Shown here piece by piece: positions 17,289-25,849 of a DNA stretch of 64,000 bases. A model generated the notes under the pieces. That model was not told the origin of the DNA. It saw only the letters and a program-made list of their open reading frames with translations, and did not search any database. The translations under genes were made by a program, and so were the position numbers. Position 1 is the stretch's first letter. The number at the start of each line of letters is the position of its first letter. Source of the DNA: CALKZN01 sp964633815. GTDB lineage: Bacteria; Pseudomonadota; Gammaproteobacteria; Arenicellales; Arenicellaceae. The stretch is from contig CAZWHW010000003.1 in NCBI GenBank assembly GCA_964633815.1, forward strand, positions 1 to 64,000, read 5' to 3'.

Positions 17289-17804
17289 TTAAGTTTGTGA
17301 TTGAAGCTTTTGCATCGCTTCCAAATGTTCTTTGAAATGTTCAGGGAAAGCGAAGCTTAATAATATTAATATGGTTAGCTGAATAGTGACAACCATGAAA
17401 AAAGCTTGGCCAAAACCTGTATCAAGTGAATGTTTTAAGATATACATTTGGATGATAAAGCTCCAAATAGCAACTGGTAGAACAAGAATTGGCACTATTA
17501 ATAAACACAAAAACACGATAACGTTGATGATGGTTAATGCACCGTAGGCAGCGAGTAAGGTTTGATGGATTCGGTTTTGTTTTTTATTAATGCTGAGAAA
17601 CAAAGCCAACATCGCTCCATAACTACCGACGTGAATTAATGTAAATATAAGAGGGCTGGGATGATTAGGTTGCAAGGCTGAACTCATCAGGCTAGTTAAC
17701 CAAGCACAAGCGAAAGCAAGGGTTGTGGCATTAATGTTGAAAGTGGTATCGCTAGGCTTAGCTTTGAAAAAAATAATATCGAATAAAGTGCGAATTGTGG
17801 ACAT
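17289..17804 (-). CDS. Four-helix inner-membrane protein of unknown function
   Basis: A 171-residue protein from ATG 17804; the frame is open to TTG 17834, which is less likely. Hydrophobic segments lie at about 30-48, 58-75, 88-118 and 135-155, giving four or five transmembrane helices with short loops, and a charged C-terminal tail (EHFKEHLEAMQKL). The layout recalls small Yip1-like membrane proteins but I do not recognise a family motif. It lies 25 bases upstream of mpl in the same direction and divergent from rnd (67 bases between starts). A role linked to peptidoglycan recycling would be guesswork. Confidence 0.6.
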   Translation of the reverse strand: MSTIRTLFDIIFFKAKPSDTTFNINATTLAFACAWLTSLMSSALQPNHPSPLIFTLIHVGSYGAMLALFLSINKKQNRIHQTLLAAYGALTIINVIVFLCLLIVPILVLPVAIWSFIIQMYILKHSLDTGFGQAFFMVVTIQLTILILLSFAFPEHFKEHLEAMQKLQSQT

Positions 17805-17871
17805 AATGTTTATCGATTGGGTTCGTAAATTCAATAAGGAATGAGTCGTTGGTTCTGCGAGGAAAGTTTAT

Positions 17872-19023
17872 GTGAAAAAGACTAATTTATTTTCTACAAA
17901 TGATACCATGTACTTAAACATGAAGAACGAGCAACATCAATTAATTAACGATAGTCAAACAATCATAGATTTGTGCTCCAAAGCAAATCTTGCTGGCGTT
18001 GTTGGCCTTGATACTGAATTTATGCGTGAAAAGGCTTATTACGCAGAGCTATGTTTAATTCAATTGTCGATTCAGAATGAGTATTTTTTGATTGATGCTA
18101 TTGCATTAAATAAAGATGATGATGCTTTTCATTGCTTGGCGGAATTAATTTCTAGTTCGAAAATTGTAAAAATTATCCATTCCAGTAGTCAAGATGTTGA
18201 AGTGTTGTCACAATTTTTCAATATTAAACCTCGCGCTGTTTTTGATACGCAAGTTGCGGCTGGCTTTTGTGGTTATGATGGTCAAATTGGCTACGCAAAT
18301 CTCGTCATGGCGGTATGTGATGTAGAGTTGGATAAATCACAAACGCGAACAAATTGGCTGCAAAGGCCGCTTTCTCAACAGCAGTTGGACTATGCAGTCA
18401 ATGATGTTGTCTATTTGCAAACTTTATATGAAAAGTTTGTCGATGAACTAAGTCACCTTCAACGTCAAGAATGGTTTGCGGAAGAATGTGAGTTAATTGT
18501 TCAGTCATCAATCGACAATCAAGATCCAGACAAGGCTTATCGGCGTATGAATGGGTCACACTTGCCGTTAAAAAACCAACATTTATTATTTTTCTTATCA
18601 AGTTTGCGTGAACAAAATGCTCAATCTAGTAATAAACCTCGGCCATGGATTTTAAAAGATGCAGATATTTATGAAATTGCTAATGCGTTGCCAAATAATC
18701 ACCAAGCGCTTTTTTCATTAGATGTTTCAGCTGGTTTTGTTAAACGAAATGCGGATAACATTATTCAGTTTGTACTTGATATTGAAGATAAACCAAAAAT
18801 GCTGTGGCCAGCAGTTAAACCATTTACGCATGAACAAAAGGCTCAAGTAAAAAAATGTAGCTTAAAATTGAGCGAAATTTCTGAAAACACAGGTGTTTCT
18901 CGTAATTTAATTGCTAATCGTAAGGATATTGAATCGTATATTAGTGGTCGTGGTGCTAGGTTCGAACACGGCTGGAGAGCACAATTAGTTGGCGATGAAT
19001 TATCCAGCTTTTTAACGTTTTAG
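17872..19023 (+). CDS. rnd: Ribonuclease D
   Basis: A 383-residue 3'-5' exoribonuclease that trims tRNA and stable-RNA precursors. The DEDDy catalytic set is visible: VGLDTEFMRE (exo I, D47 and E49), KIIHSSSQDVEVL (exo II), and DYAVNDVVYLQTLY (exo III with Asp and Tyr). HRDC-like domains follow (RPWILKDADIYEIANALP and the C-terminal repeat). Length fits E. coli RNase D (375). GTG 17872 has a strong GAGGA eight bases upstream; ATG 17908 or 17920 would match the E. coli N-terminus more closely but lack such a site. It is monocistronic and divergent from the membrane protein gene. Confidence 0.92.
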   Translation: MKKTNLFSTNDTMYLNMKNEQHQLINDSQTIIDLCSKANLAGVVGLDTEFMREKAYYAELCLIQLSIQNEYFLIDAIALNKDDDAFHCLAELISSSKIVKIIHSSSQDVEVLSQFFNIKPRAVFDTQVAAGFCGYDGQIGYANLVMAVCDVELDKSQTRTNWLQRPLSQQQLDYAVNDVVYLQTLYEKFVDELSHLQRQEWFAEECELIVQSSIDNQDPDKAYRRMNGSHLPLKNQHLLFFLSSLREQNAQSSNKPRPWILKDADIYEIANALPNNHQALFSLDVSAGFVKRNADNIIQFVLDIEDKPKMLWPAVKPFTHEQKAQVKKCSLKLSEISENTGVSRNLIANRKDIESYISGRGARFEHGWRAQLVGDELSSFLTF

Positions 19024-19028
19024 ATTCG

Positions 19029-19083
19029 TTCAGCTTAGGTTCATATTTCATTCAGTTAGCGTTCAGTTAGCTTTCGTTAAACT
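19029..19083 (+). promoter_or_regulatory. Five tandem 11-bp TTC half-sites (response-regulator-type operator)
   Basis: Directly after rnd, five consecutive 11-base units begin at 19029, 19040, 19051, 19062 and 19073. Each starts with TTC, and units 3 and 4 are near identical (TTCAGTTAGCG, TTCAGTTAGCT). An 11-bp period, one helical turn, is the usual layout of OmpR/PhoB-family binding boxes. The array lies 48-102 bases upstream of the glycine-zipper gene. The OmpR-family regulator encoded at 20079 is an obvious candidate ligand; this is inference. Confidence 0.6.
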
Positions 19084-19130
19084 GCAACCATCGAAACAAA
19101 AGATTAAAAATTTTATTTTGGAGGTTGATT

Positions 19131-19691
19131 ATGAAAACTTTTAAGAAAACAGCATTAAGTCTTACCATTGGCGCTTTAGCATTGGCTGCAACATCTGCTC
19201 ATGCGGGCAAACATTCTAGGCACTATGAAAATTTTGATTACGCTAAAGTGATTAATGTTCATCCTGTGACTAAGCAAGTAAAATATTCTGAGCCAGTTCG
19301 TCATTGTTATGATAAAAAGGTACGGTATGAATCACCACGTAAGCATTATAGTCATAAAAATGAAATTGTTGGTGCTTTGATTGGTGCTGCGGTAGGAAAT
19401 CGAGTAGGCAAGAGGATTGGTGGCCGAAATGGTCGAGATATTGCTACAGCAGCAGGCGCTGTGATTGGTGGAGTAATTGGCCATGAGAACTCTCGTAAAC
19501 ATTATGGTAAACACTCATCAGGTTATTACAAAACAGTCCAGTATTGTGATACCAGCCATAAAGTTCACTATGAAGATAAGGTTGTTGCCTATAAAGTGAC
19601 TTATAAATATAGAGGTCAAATTTATAAGACTCGTACAAATTATCACCCAGGCGATAGTTTGAAAGTGCGTGTTAATGTTGCTCCATATTAA
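19131..19691 (+). CDS. Glycine-zipper 2TM-domain envelope protein
   Basis: A 186-residue exported protein. MKTFKKTALSLTIGALALAATSAHA is a signal peptide. A His/Tyr/Lys-rich region follows, then IVGALIGAAVGNRVGKRIGG and AAGAVIGGVIGHENS (about residues 80-120), the two glycine-zipper helices of the 17-kDa antigen/SlyB/OsmB group. These proteins sit in or under the outer membrane and often respond to envelope stress or Mg2+. ATG 19131 has a GGAGG site six bases upstream. The mature protein is unusually basic and histidine-rich. Five tandem operator-like repeats lie upstream, and a two-component operon follows, suggesting shared control. Confidence 0.8.
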   Translation: MKTFKKTALSLTIGALALAATSAHAGKHSRHYENFDYAKVINVHPVTKQVKYSEPVRHCYDKKVRYESPRKHYSHKNEIVGALIGAAVGNRVGKRIGGRNGRDIATAAGAVIGGVIGHENSRKHYGKHSSGYYKTVQYCDTSHKVHYEDKVVAYKVTYKYRGQIYKTRTNYHPGDSLKVRVNVAPY

Positions 19692-19727
19692 TCTTAGCTA
19701 GTTTGAATTGATGATTTTTAGTTAAAT

Positions 19728-19761
19728 TCAGCAAGTAGGAGTGTTATGCTCTGCTTGCTGA
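19728..19761 (+). terminator. Hairpin between glycine-zipper gene and PepSY operon
   Basis: Eight-base perfect arms (TCAGCAAG at 19728-19735, CTTGCTGA at 19754-19761) enclose an 18-base loop. Only four T follow, so it is a poor intrinsic terminator. It may instead reduce read-through from 19691 or shape the leader of the PepSY gene at 19779. Confidence 0.4.
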
Positions 19762-19778
19762 TGATTTTAGGATAAGCC

Positions 19779-20060
19779 ATGCAATATTTCTTAGTCTATA
19801 AAAAAATAACCCTTCACTTGGTAATGAGTGTAATTTTTTTGTTGAGTACAGCTTTGTTGGACACGACAAGCAATTTCGTGGCTTTGGCAAAAAGTAATCA
19901 AGCGAGCCAAAAGGCGATGAGGCTCGCAGAAAAACAAACAAAGGGAAAAGCCTTAAAGACTAAATACTTTGAGCAAGGCAATAAAAAAGGTTACAAGGTA
20001 CGTATCCTTAAAGAAGGCAAAGTTAGCCACATTTTTATTGATTTAAACAAGCTTAATTAA
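19779..20060 (+). CDS. Small exported PepSY-like protein
   Basis: A 93-residue protein. An N-terminal hydrophobic segment (about residues 9-35) is a signal peptide or anchor. The remainder, SQKAMRLAEKQTKGKAL then KYFEQGNKKGYKVRILKEGK and HIFIDLN, fits one small PepSY repeat (helix followed by strands). Such proteins are often encoded next to PhoPQ-like two-component systems and may modulate the sensor in the periplasm. ATG 19779 has AGGA six bases upstream. The response regulator starts only 18 bases after its stop, so the three genes form one operon. The family call is from pattern; the modulatory role is inference. Confidence 0.72.
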   Translation: MQYFLVYKKITLHLVMSVIFLLSTALLDTTSNFVALAKSNQASQKAMRLAEKQTKGKALKTKYFEQGNKKGYKVRILKEGKVSHIFIDLNKLN

Positions 20061-20078
20061 ACTAATTGTTTTAAGTAT

Positions 20079-20750
20079 ATGAGAATTCTTGTTGCTGAAG
20101 ACGAACAGAATATTCGAGAACATATTGAGCAGCGACTAACTGAAAAAGGCTATATCGTCGATGCAGTCGATAATGGCGCCGATGCGTTATATTGCGGGGA
20201 AGAATACGCGATTGATCTGGCTGTTATTGATTTAGGTTTGCCCAAAATTGAAGGCATTGAAGTCATACAAACCCTTAGGCAGCAAGGTAAGGATTTTCCA
20301 ATTATTATTTTGACCGCGAGAAGTCGTTGGCAAGAGAAGGTTGAAGGTTTAGAAGCTGGTGCAGATGATTATTTGACCAAACCTTTTCATATTGAGGAAT
20401 TAATGGCTCGCATCAATGTTTTGGTTCGCAGAGTGGCTGGTCAGTCTGAAAACGTTTTGACAAATGGTGGCTTGACCTTAGATGTAGGAACTCAGGTAGT
20501 CAAACTAGCTGGTGAAAAAATTGATTTGACAGCTTATGAATACCGTTTATTGCATTATTTGATGTTGAATTTAAACAAAGTGATTTCTAAAACGGAATTA
20601 GTTGAACACATTTACGCTGAAGATAACGATAAGGATAGTAATACAATAGAAGTTTTTGTGCGCCGTTTGCGTAAGAAATTAGATCCAAAAACTGAATTGA
20701 AGCCCATTGAGACCTTGCGCGGGCGTGGTTATCGTTTGGTGAAAATGTAA
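20079..20750 (+). CDS. OmpR-family response regulator (PhoP-like)
   Basis: A 223-residue two-domain regulator. The receiver domain (1-115) has the acidic pair in VAEDEQNIR, the phosphoacceptor Asp in LAVIDLGLP (about D51), the Thr in IILTARS and Lys in YLTKPFHIEEL. The C-terminal winged helix (about 125-223) ends with NTIEVFVRRLRKKL and IETLRGRGYRLVKM, typical of OmpR/PhoP DNA-binding domains. It lies between the PepSY gene and its sensor kinase. Targets may include the glycine-zipper gene with its 11-bp repeats. The input signal is unknown; PhoP-like is by general resemblance, so I give no gene symbol. Confidence 0.9.
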   Translation: MRILVAEDEQNIREHIEQRLTEKGYIVDAVDNGADALYCGEEYAIDLAVIDLGLPKIEGIEVIQTLRQQGKDFPIIILTARSRWQEKVEGLEAGADDYLTKPFHIEELMARINVLVRRVAGQSENVLTNGGLTLDVGTQVVKLAGEKIDLTAYEYRLLHYLMLNLNKVISKTELVEHIYAEDNDKDSNTIEVFVRRLRKKLDPKTELKPIETLRGRGYRLVKM

Positions 20751-20778
20751 GGATGGTCCGTTGGACAAGTAAGCAATT

Positions 20779-22161
20779 ATGCTGAGTGTTTTTCGTAACT
20801 TATCTTTGCGTCAACGAGCAGCATTTGCTGCTGCAATAACATTATTATTTTTTTTCTCATTATCGGCTTTGGGCTTGTTGCGTGCTTACGATGACACTTT
20901 GAATAATGCTGCCGAAGGAGAGTTGCGGGCATATATGTTGTCATTGCTAGGTGCTATTGATGTAGATGATGAAGGTAAGTTTAGTTTGGAGGATTTGTCA
21001 GTATCGGCCTTTAGTCAGCCAAATTCAGGTGTCTATGCTGAGGTTTGGCAAGAAAAGCAATTATTATGGAGGTCTGATTCTTTAGTTAGTCAAGTATTGC
21101 CGCGTGTGGATACAAGTCTAGGCCAATATCGTTTTATTTCCAATATTACGGGTAGTTCTGAGTTCTCAGGAAATAGTGCTAGCGAAGATTTAGCCAATAA
21201 TATATTGAGTCTGAAGATAGCGTGGGATGATGGTTCGATTTCCGAGCAATTTTTATTAATTGTTGCCAATGATGCAGCACCATTTCAAGGGCGTCAGCAA
21301 GAATATAGAAAACGTTTGTTTTTGTGGTTATTGGGTTTAGGTTCTGTATTAGTTTCTTTGCAAGTTTTATTGTTTAAATGGTTGCTCCAGCCTTTAAGAA
21401 GAGTAGTTGGGGAATTGTCGCAAATTAAAGCTGGCCAACAACAAGAATTTTCAGAACAACATCCAGCTGAAGTGAAAGTCTTAACGCAAAGTTTGAATCG
21501 TTTTTTTGAAACTGAAGGTCGACACATTAAGCAAGTCAAACAAAGTCTGGCGAACTTGGCACATAGTCTCAAAACGCCTTTGGCTGTTCTCCAGGCTGAG
21601 ATTTCAAATCAGAAAAATGATCGAAATGCTTTACAGGAGCAATTGGACCGAATTAGCACGATTGTTAATTATCAATTAAACCGCACTAGCAGTTCAGTGA
21701 AACCTAGTTATCGTCCAACGGTTGAGTGTTATGAATTAGTGGACAAATTGATCAGGGTATTGCAACGTTTGCATGAATCAAAGGGTATTATCTTTAATAG
21801 CAATGTTGCAGAGGGTTTGGTTTTTAAAGGAGACAATGATGATCTTGCCGAGGTCTTGGGTAATGTTTTAGAAAATGCCTGCAAATGGGCTAATAGTACG
21901 ATTTCAGTGACTGCTTTTAATGATGAAAATCAAATGCTGATCATACAAGTTCTTGATGATGGTCCGGGCATTCCTGAAGGTAAAAGGGCAACCGTTTTAC
22001 AACGAGGCAAGCGACTCGACGAAAAAACTGAAGGTCAAGGTATTGGTTTGGCTATGGTCAGCGATATTGTTGATTCTTATCAAGGAGAAATTACTTTAAA
22101 GCCGGCTACATTAATTGATTCTAGTTACAAATCAGGTTTGGCGGTACACATTCAGCTTTAA
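20779..22161 (+). CDS. Sensor histidine kinase (PhoQ-like)
   Basis: A 460-residue membrane kinase, cognate to the regulator 28 bases upstream. Transmembrane helices are at about 14-34 and 180-200 (LFLWLLGLGSVLVSLQVLL), enclosing a periplasmic domain of about 145 residues. The dimerisation region has LANLAHSLKTPLAVLQAE with the phosphorylated His; HSLKTPL rather than HELRTPL is a PhoQ-type variant. The catalytic domain shows EVLGNVLENACKWA (N box), DDGPGIPEG (G1) and GQGIGLAMV (G2). It phosphorylates the regulator in response to an envelope signal, perhaps tuned by the PepSY protein. The ligand is unknown. Confidence 0.9.
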   Translation: MLSVFRNLSLRQRAAFAAAITLLFFFSLSALGLLRAYDDTLNNAAEGELRAYMLSLLGAIDVDDEGKFSLEDLSVSAFSQPNSGVYAEVWQEKQLLWRSDSLVSQVLPRVDTSLGQYRFISNITGSSEFSGNSASEDLANNILSLKIAWDDGSISEQFLLIVANDAAPFQGRQQEYRKRLFLWLLGLGSVLVSLQVLLFKWLLQPLRRVVGELSQIKAGQQQEFSEQHPAEVKVLTQSLNRFFETEGRHIKQVKQSLANLAHSLKTPLAVLQAEISNQKNDRNALQEQLDRISTIVNYQLNRTSSSVKPSYRPTVECYELVDKLIRVLQRLHESKGIIFNSNVAEGLVFKGDNDDLAEVLGNVLENACKWANSTISVTAFNDENQMLIIQVLDDGPGIPEGKRATVLQRGKRLDEKTEGQGIGLAMVSDIVDSYQGEITLKPATLIDSSYKSGLAVHIQL

Positions 22162-22170
22162 TGCCTTTAT

Positions 22171-22193
22171 GCGCAATTCGAGGCTAATTGTGT
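22171..22193. terminator. Weak hairpin between convergent genes
   Basis: In the 41-base gap between the sensor kinase and the minus-strand gene, GCGCAATT and AATTGTGT form an 8-bp stem containing two G-U pairs, with a 7-base loop. Only a short T-rich tail follows. It might act as a shared terminator, but it is weak. Confidence 0.3.
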
Positions 22194-22202
22194 ATAGTTT
22201 TA

Positions 22203-23255
22203 TTACTTTAGATTGTTAAACCTTTTTTCTGCTTCGCCGCTCTCTAGAGCGACTTTAATTAAAGCTACCGCTCGATTTATAGGTATATTTTTCGCTTTAG
22301 ATAAAATTGGTGCGGAAGTTGCAATTAGCATTTGATATTTAGCACTGTTCGGTTCTTTTAGAACTGTGTTGATAGGTGCTAACCGGATAGATCGGCGAGT
22401 TTTTGTGCCAGTGTGCAAGCGCATTAAACCAACAGGTGTTTCGTCAATTCCTTTTTTAGATAAAATGTTTTCTTCCATGAAATACGTTCTCAAGGGTTTA
22501 TTTAATGATGGAGAAATGCCGCCTTCTAGTCCTTTAATCAATAAAGAGTTGTCAAAGCCAGATAAATTAGCCATAGCGCCATAAATTTTAGGATACGCTT
22601 TGTGTACGTAACCAATAGCTAGATGGTTGCTTTTTGCTTTTATGGGCATTAATAGTCTTTCGAGCGTAGTCAATGCCGTGCGTTTAACCATTTTGTCTCG
22701 AAATAATCGTAAATTGAATAATTTTGGACAAAAAACAGATTGATCCAGATAGGCCCAGCCGCAGTTATTTTTATGCAATAATTTGCTAGCTTGTTTTAAA
22801 CTAAGATCAACTGGCATGTTGTTCGCCTGATAGGTTTGGTGAGCAGTTATACCAAATTTAGGCCCAATACTTTGCACTCCTTGAATAATAGTTGGAAGTC
22901 CGCAGGCGGCAAGAACGGCAGGAACGTAAGGTGTTACTGGTGTGCTGCGACTATAACCATCATAGGGTTCGGCGATGTAAGCTAATTGTGGTAAATCAAT
23001 CTCAATTTGTGGTGTGAACTCAATCAATGCTTTTAAGATGCCTGCATATTCAAGCAATGATTCACTTTTCATGCGCAAACCAATGAGAAATAAAGCTGCA
23101 TGAGTTTCATCGGCATCTCCAGTTAAAATGGCTTTAGTTGCTTTGTAGGCTTCCGACTTGGTGAGGTCCTTGCCCCGATTAGGGCCAACTGCTATCTTGG
23201 CAATAATGTCGCGCATTAAAGTTTCAGTTGGTTCTCGTTTAATTTGAATAGTCAT
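22203..23255 (-). CDS. TrpD2/YbiB-like glycosyltransferase-family-3 protein
   Basis: A 350-residue homologue of the anthranilate phosphoribosyltransferase family. The N-terminal helical domain (GKDLTKSEAYKATKAIL, THAALFLIGLRMKSES) and later LGLPTIIQG-like stretches follow TrpD, but the usual PRPP-binding GTGGD loop is replaced by EPYDGYSRSTPVTP. E. coli YbiB, with the same alterations, binds nucleic acid rather than PRPP. A trpD2-like gene beside cysG is a familiar arrangement in gammaproteobacteria. It starts at ATG 23255, divergent from cysG (102 bases between starts). A role in tryptophan synthesis is unlikely. Confidence 0.75.
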   Translation of the reverse strand: MTIQIKREPTETLMRDIIAKIAVGPNRGKDLTKSEAYKATKAILTGDADETHAALFLIGLRMKSESLLEYAGILKALIEFTPQIEIDLPQLAYIAEPYDGYSRSTPVTPYVPAVLAACGLPTIIQGVQSIGPKFGITAHQTYQANNMPVDLSLKQASKLLHKNNCGWAYLDQSVFCPKLFNLRLFRDKMVKRTALTTLERLLMPIKAKSNHLAIGYVHKAYPKIYGAMANLSGFDNSLLIKGLEGGISPSLNKPLRTYFMEENILSKKGIDETPVGLMRLHTGTKTRRSIRLAPINTVLKEPNSAKYQMLIATSAPILSKAKNIPINRAVALIKVALESGEAEKRFNNLK

Positions 23256-23357
23256 GAGTTTTTTTTTAAATTTATTCGGTTCATTCTAACCATTAATTTA
23301 ATAATTTTCTACGAGTAAGCCATTGGTCGTTGAGTATAAGTTGGTTACCATTCGATT

Positions 23358-24737
23358 ATGCAAAATTATCCTATATTTGTTGATTTAAATGATCAGCCTT
23401 GTCTTGTTGTTGGTGGTGGTGAAGTTGCTGCCCGAAAAATCCGTTTGCAACTATCGGCTGGAGCGGACATTACTATTATTTCTCCAGAATTATCTGATGT
23501 CATCCGTAATGAGATGTTAGATCATGTTATCTATATACAACGAGAGTTTCGAGATAGTGATATTGACGGTTATCGTTTAATCACAGCGGCAACAGATAAT
23601 GCCTCAGTCAATCGGAAAGTTTCAGAGCTGGCGCAAGCTCGCAATGTGCCAGTTAATGTGGTTGATCAACCACACTTGTGTAGCTTTATCACGCCTTCTA
23701 TTGTTGATCGAGGGGTAGTGACTATTGCGGTTTCTACTGGCGGAGGTGCGCCAGTGATGGCGCGAAATTTACGTGGCAAAATAGAAGCGGTTATTCCTGA
23801 GAATTACAAACATCTTGCTCAAGCGATGCAAGATAATCGTGAACTAGCAAAGTCAATTTTACCTGATGAAGATCAACGTCGTCGATTTTGGGATAAGGTT
23901 ATGCAGGGGAATATTGCTGAATTGTTTTTATCAGGCCGCTTGGAACAAGGCAGGTCGGCATTAAGTGAAGCTTTTCAATCTGATAGCTATATCAAAGATG
24001 AAGGCGTTGGAGAAGTGTGGCTAATTGGTGCAGGGCCGGGTGACCCCGACTTGCTAACTTTTCGGGCTCTACGACTGATGCAGCAGTGTGATGTTGTTTT
24101 GCATGATGCTTTAGTAAGTGATGAAATTTTGAATTTATGTCGCCGCGATGCTGATCGTGTCTATGTGGGTAAGCGTCGCTCTGACCATGCTGTTCCACAA
24201 AAGGGTATTAATCAATTATTGATTAGCTTGGCTCGTGAAGGCAAGCGAGTCGTACGCTTAAAAGGTGGTGATCCTTTTATTTTTGGTCGTGGCGGTGAAG
24301 AGATTGAAGAATTGTGTGATGCAGAAATCCCTTTTCAAATTGTGCCTGGAATCACGTCAGCAAGTGGTTGTGCCACCTATGCTGGAATTCCATTAACTCA
24401 TCGGGATCACGCTCAATCAGTGACCTTTGTTGCAGGTCATTTAAAAGGTGGATATGCTAATTTAGATTGGCCTCACTTAGCGAATTCTAGACAAACTTTA
24501 GTAATATATATGGGGTTGATTGGTTTGCCAGTTATTTGTTCAAAATTGATTGAGCATGGATTATCAGCTAAAACGCCAGTTGCCATAATAGAAAAAGGCA
24601 CGACGCCAGAACAGCGAGTGATAACAGGGACTTTAAGCAATATGTCAAAAAAGATAGAATCGGAAAAAATTCAAGCACCCACATTGATTATTATTGGTAG
24701 TGTAGTCACTCTTCAAGAGAAATTGAGTTGGTTGTGA
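23358..24737 (+). CDS. cysG: Siroheme synthase CysG (trifunctional)
   Basis: A 459-residue protein (E. coli 457) that converts uroporphyrinogen III to siroheme, the cofactor of sulfite and nitrite reductases. The N-terminal domain (1-150) has CLVVGGGEVAARKIRLQL for NAD binding and gives precorrin-2 dehydrogenase and ferrochelatase activity. The C-terminal domain (from about 214) is a SAM:uroporphyrinogen methyltransferase, with VWLIGAGPGDPDLLT, VRLKGGDPFIFGRGGEE and VPGITSASGCATYAGIPLTHR. It starts at ATG 23358. No cys assimilation genes are adjacent. Assignment is firm. Confidence 0.95.
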   Translation: MQNYPIFVDLNDQPCLVVGGGEVAARKIRLQLSAGADITIISPELSDVIRNEMLDHVIYIQREFRDSDIDGYRLITAATDNASVNRKVSELAQARNVPVNVVDQPHLCSFITPSIVDRGVVTIAVSTGGGAPVMARNLRGKIEAVIPENYKHLAQAMQDNRELAKSILPDEDQRRRFWDKVMQGNIAELFLSGRLEQGRSALSEAFQSDSYIKDEGVGEVWLIGAGPGDPDLLTFRALRLMQQCDVVLHDALVSDEILNLCRRDADRVYVGKRRSDHAVPQKGINQLLISLAREGKRVVRLKGGDPFIFGRGGEEIEELCDAEIPFQIVPGITSASGCATYAGIPLTHRDHAQSVTFVAGHLKGGYANLDWPHLANSRQTLVIYMGLIGLPVICSKLIEHGLSAKTPVAIIEKGTTPEQRVITGTLSNMSKKIESEKIQAPTLIIIGSVVTLQEKLSWL

Positions 24738-24848
24738 TAACCCTGGTTTGATTTAAGCGCTAAGTTTTCGTACCGCGATTGAATCTGATGGTGCTATACT
24801 CCGCCAAATATTTTACGTAACAAATTTTTAAGTAACACTGAATGATTT

Positions 24849-25823
24849 ATGGACCATTTAGAATTTGAACAGCCTATCGTTGAGTTGCAGCAAAAAATTG
24901 CTGAACTGAAGAAACTTTCTGATAACGACCTAATTGATGAGAAGGAAAAAGTTGACATTTCTGAAGAACTCGGGCGTTTGCGTAGCAAGTGCGGAAAATT
25001 GGAATCGAATATTTTTTCATCATTGGATCCATGGCAAGTTTCGCAACTCTCGCGTCATCCGCAACGGCCGTATACTATGGATTATATCAATCTAATTTTT
25101 GATGACTTCCAAGAGCTGCATGGTGACCGAATGTTTTCTGATGACCGTGCATTAATTGGTGGTACCGCACGTTTTAATGGTCAGCCTGTGATGGTTATTG
25201 GTCATGAAAAAGGCCGTAAAACTAATGATAAAATCAGGCATAATTTTGGTATGCCACGACCAGAAGGCTATCGAAAAGCATTACGTCTAATGAAATTGGC
25301 TGAACGCTTTGATATGCCAATTATTACTTTTATAGACACGCCTGGGGCTTATCCAGGTGTGGGTGCTGAAGAGCGTGGTCAAAGTGAAGCAATCGCTCGC
25401 AATTTGTTTGAAATGGCAAAATTGACTGTGCCGGTAATTTCTATTGTTATAGGAGAAGGTGGTTCAGGTGGTGCCTTGGCTATTGGTGTTGGTGATAGAT
25501 TGCTGATGTTGCAATATTCGATCTATTCAGTTATTTCTCCTGAAGGTTGCGCATCAATTTTGTGGAAGAGTGCTGAAAAAGCTAAAGAGGCAGCAGAAGC
25601 TTTGAAACTCACTGCAGAGAATCTACTTGAACTTGGATTGATTGATGAAGTGATTGATGAGCCAGTTGGTGGAGCACATCGTGATATTGATACGACGGTG
25701 GAAAACATTACTGAAGCATTGCAGCGTCATTTAAGTGAAGTGAAGCGCAGTATATTAAGTAATGAAGAATTATTAGAACAGCGTTATAAGCGAATAACCG
25801 CTTATGGTCGTTTCGAAGAGTAA
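24849..25823 (+). CDS. accA: Acetyl-CoA carboxylase carboxyltransferase subunit alpha
   Basis: A 324-residue subunit (E. coli 319) that with AccD moves the carboxyl group from biotin on AccB to acetyl-CoA, giving malonyl-CoA for fatty-acid synthesis. It begins with the typical MDHLEFEQPIVELQQKI helix. RPYTMDYINLIFDDFQELHGD, IGHEKGRKT, TFIDTPGAYPGVGAEERGQS and IGEGGSGGALAIGVGD are family signatures, forming the crotonase-like acetyl-CoA pocket. It starts at ATG 24849 and is followed 26 bases later by tilS, as in many gammaproteobacteria. Soluble cytoplasmic protein. Confidence 0.96.
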   Translation: MDHLEFEQPIVELQQKIAELKKLSDNDLIDEKEKVDISEELGRLRSKCGKLESNIFSSLDPWQVSQLSRHPQRPYTMDYINLIFDDFQELHGDRMFSDDRALIGGTARFNGQPVMVIGHEKGRKTNDKIRHNFGMPRPEGYRKALRLMKLAERFDMPIITFIDTPGAYPGVGAEERGQSEAIARNLFEMAKLTVPVISIVIGEGGSGGALAIGVGDRLLMLQYSIYSVISPEGCASILWKSAEKAKEAAEALKLTAENLLELGLIDEVIDEPVGGAHRDIDTTVENITEALQRHLSEVKRSILSNEELLEQRYKRITAYGRFEE

Positions 25824-25849
25824 ATTAAGCTAATTATCGAGGAATAAGT

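Noticed and set aside
22203..23255. Anthranilate phosphoribosyltransferase TrpD
   Set aside because: The PRPP-binding glycine loop is replaced and no other trp genes are nearby.
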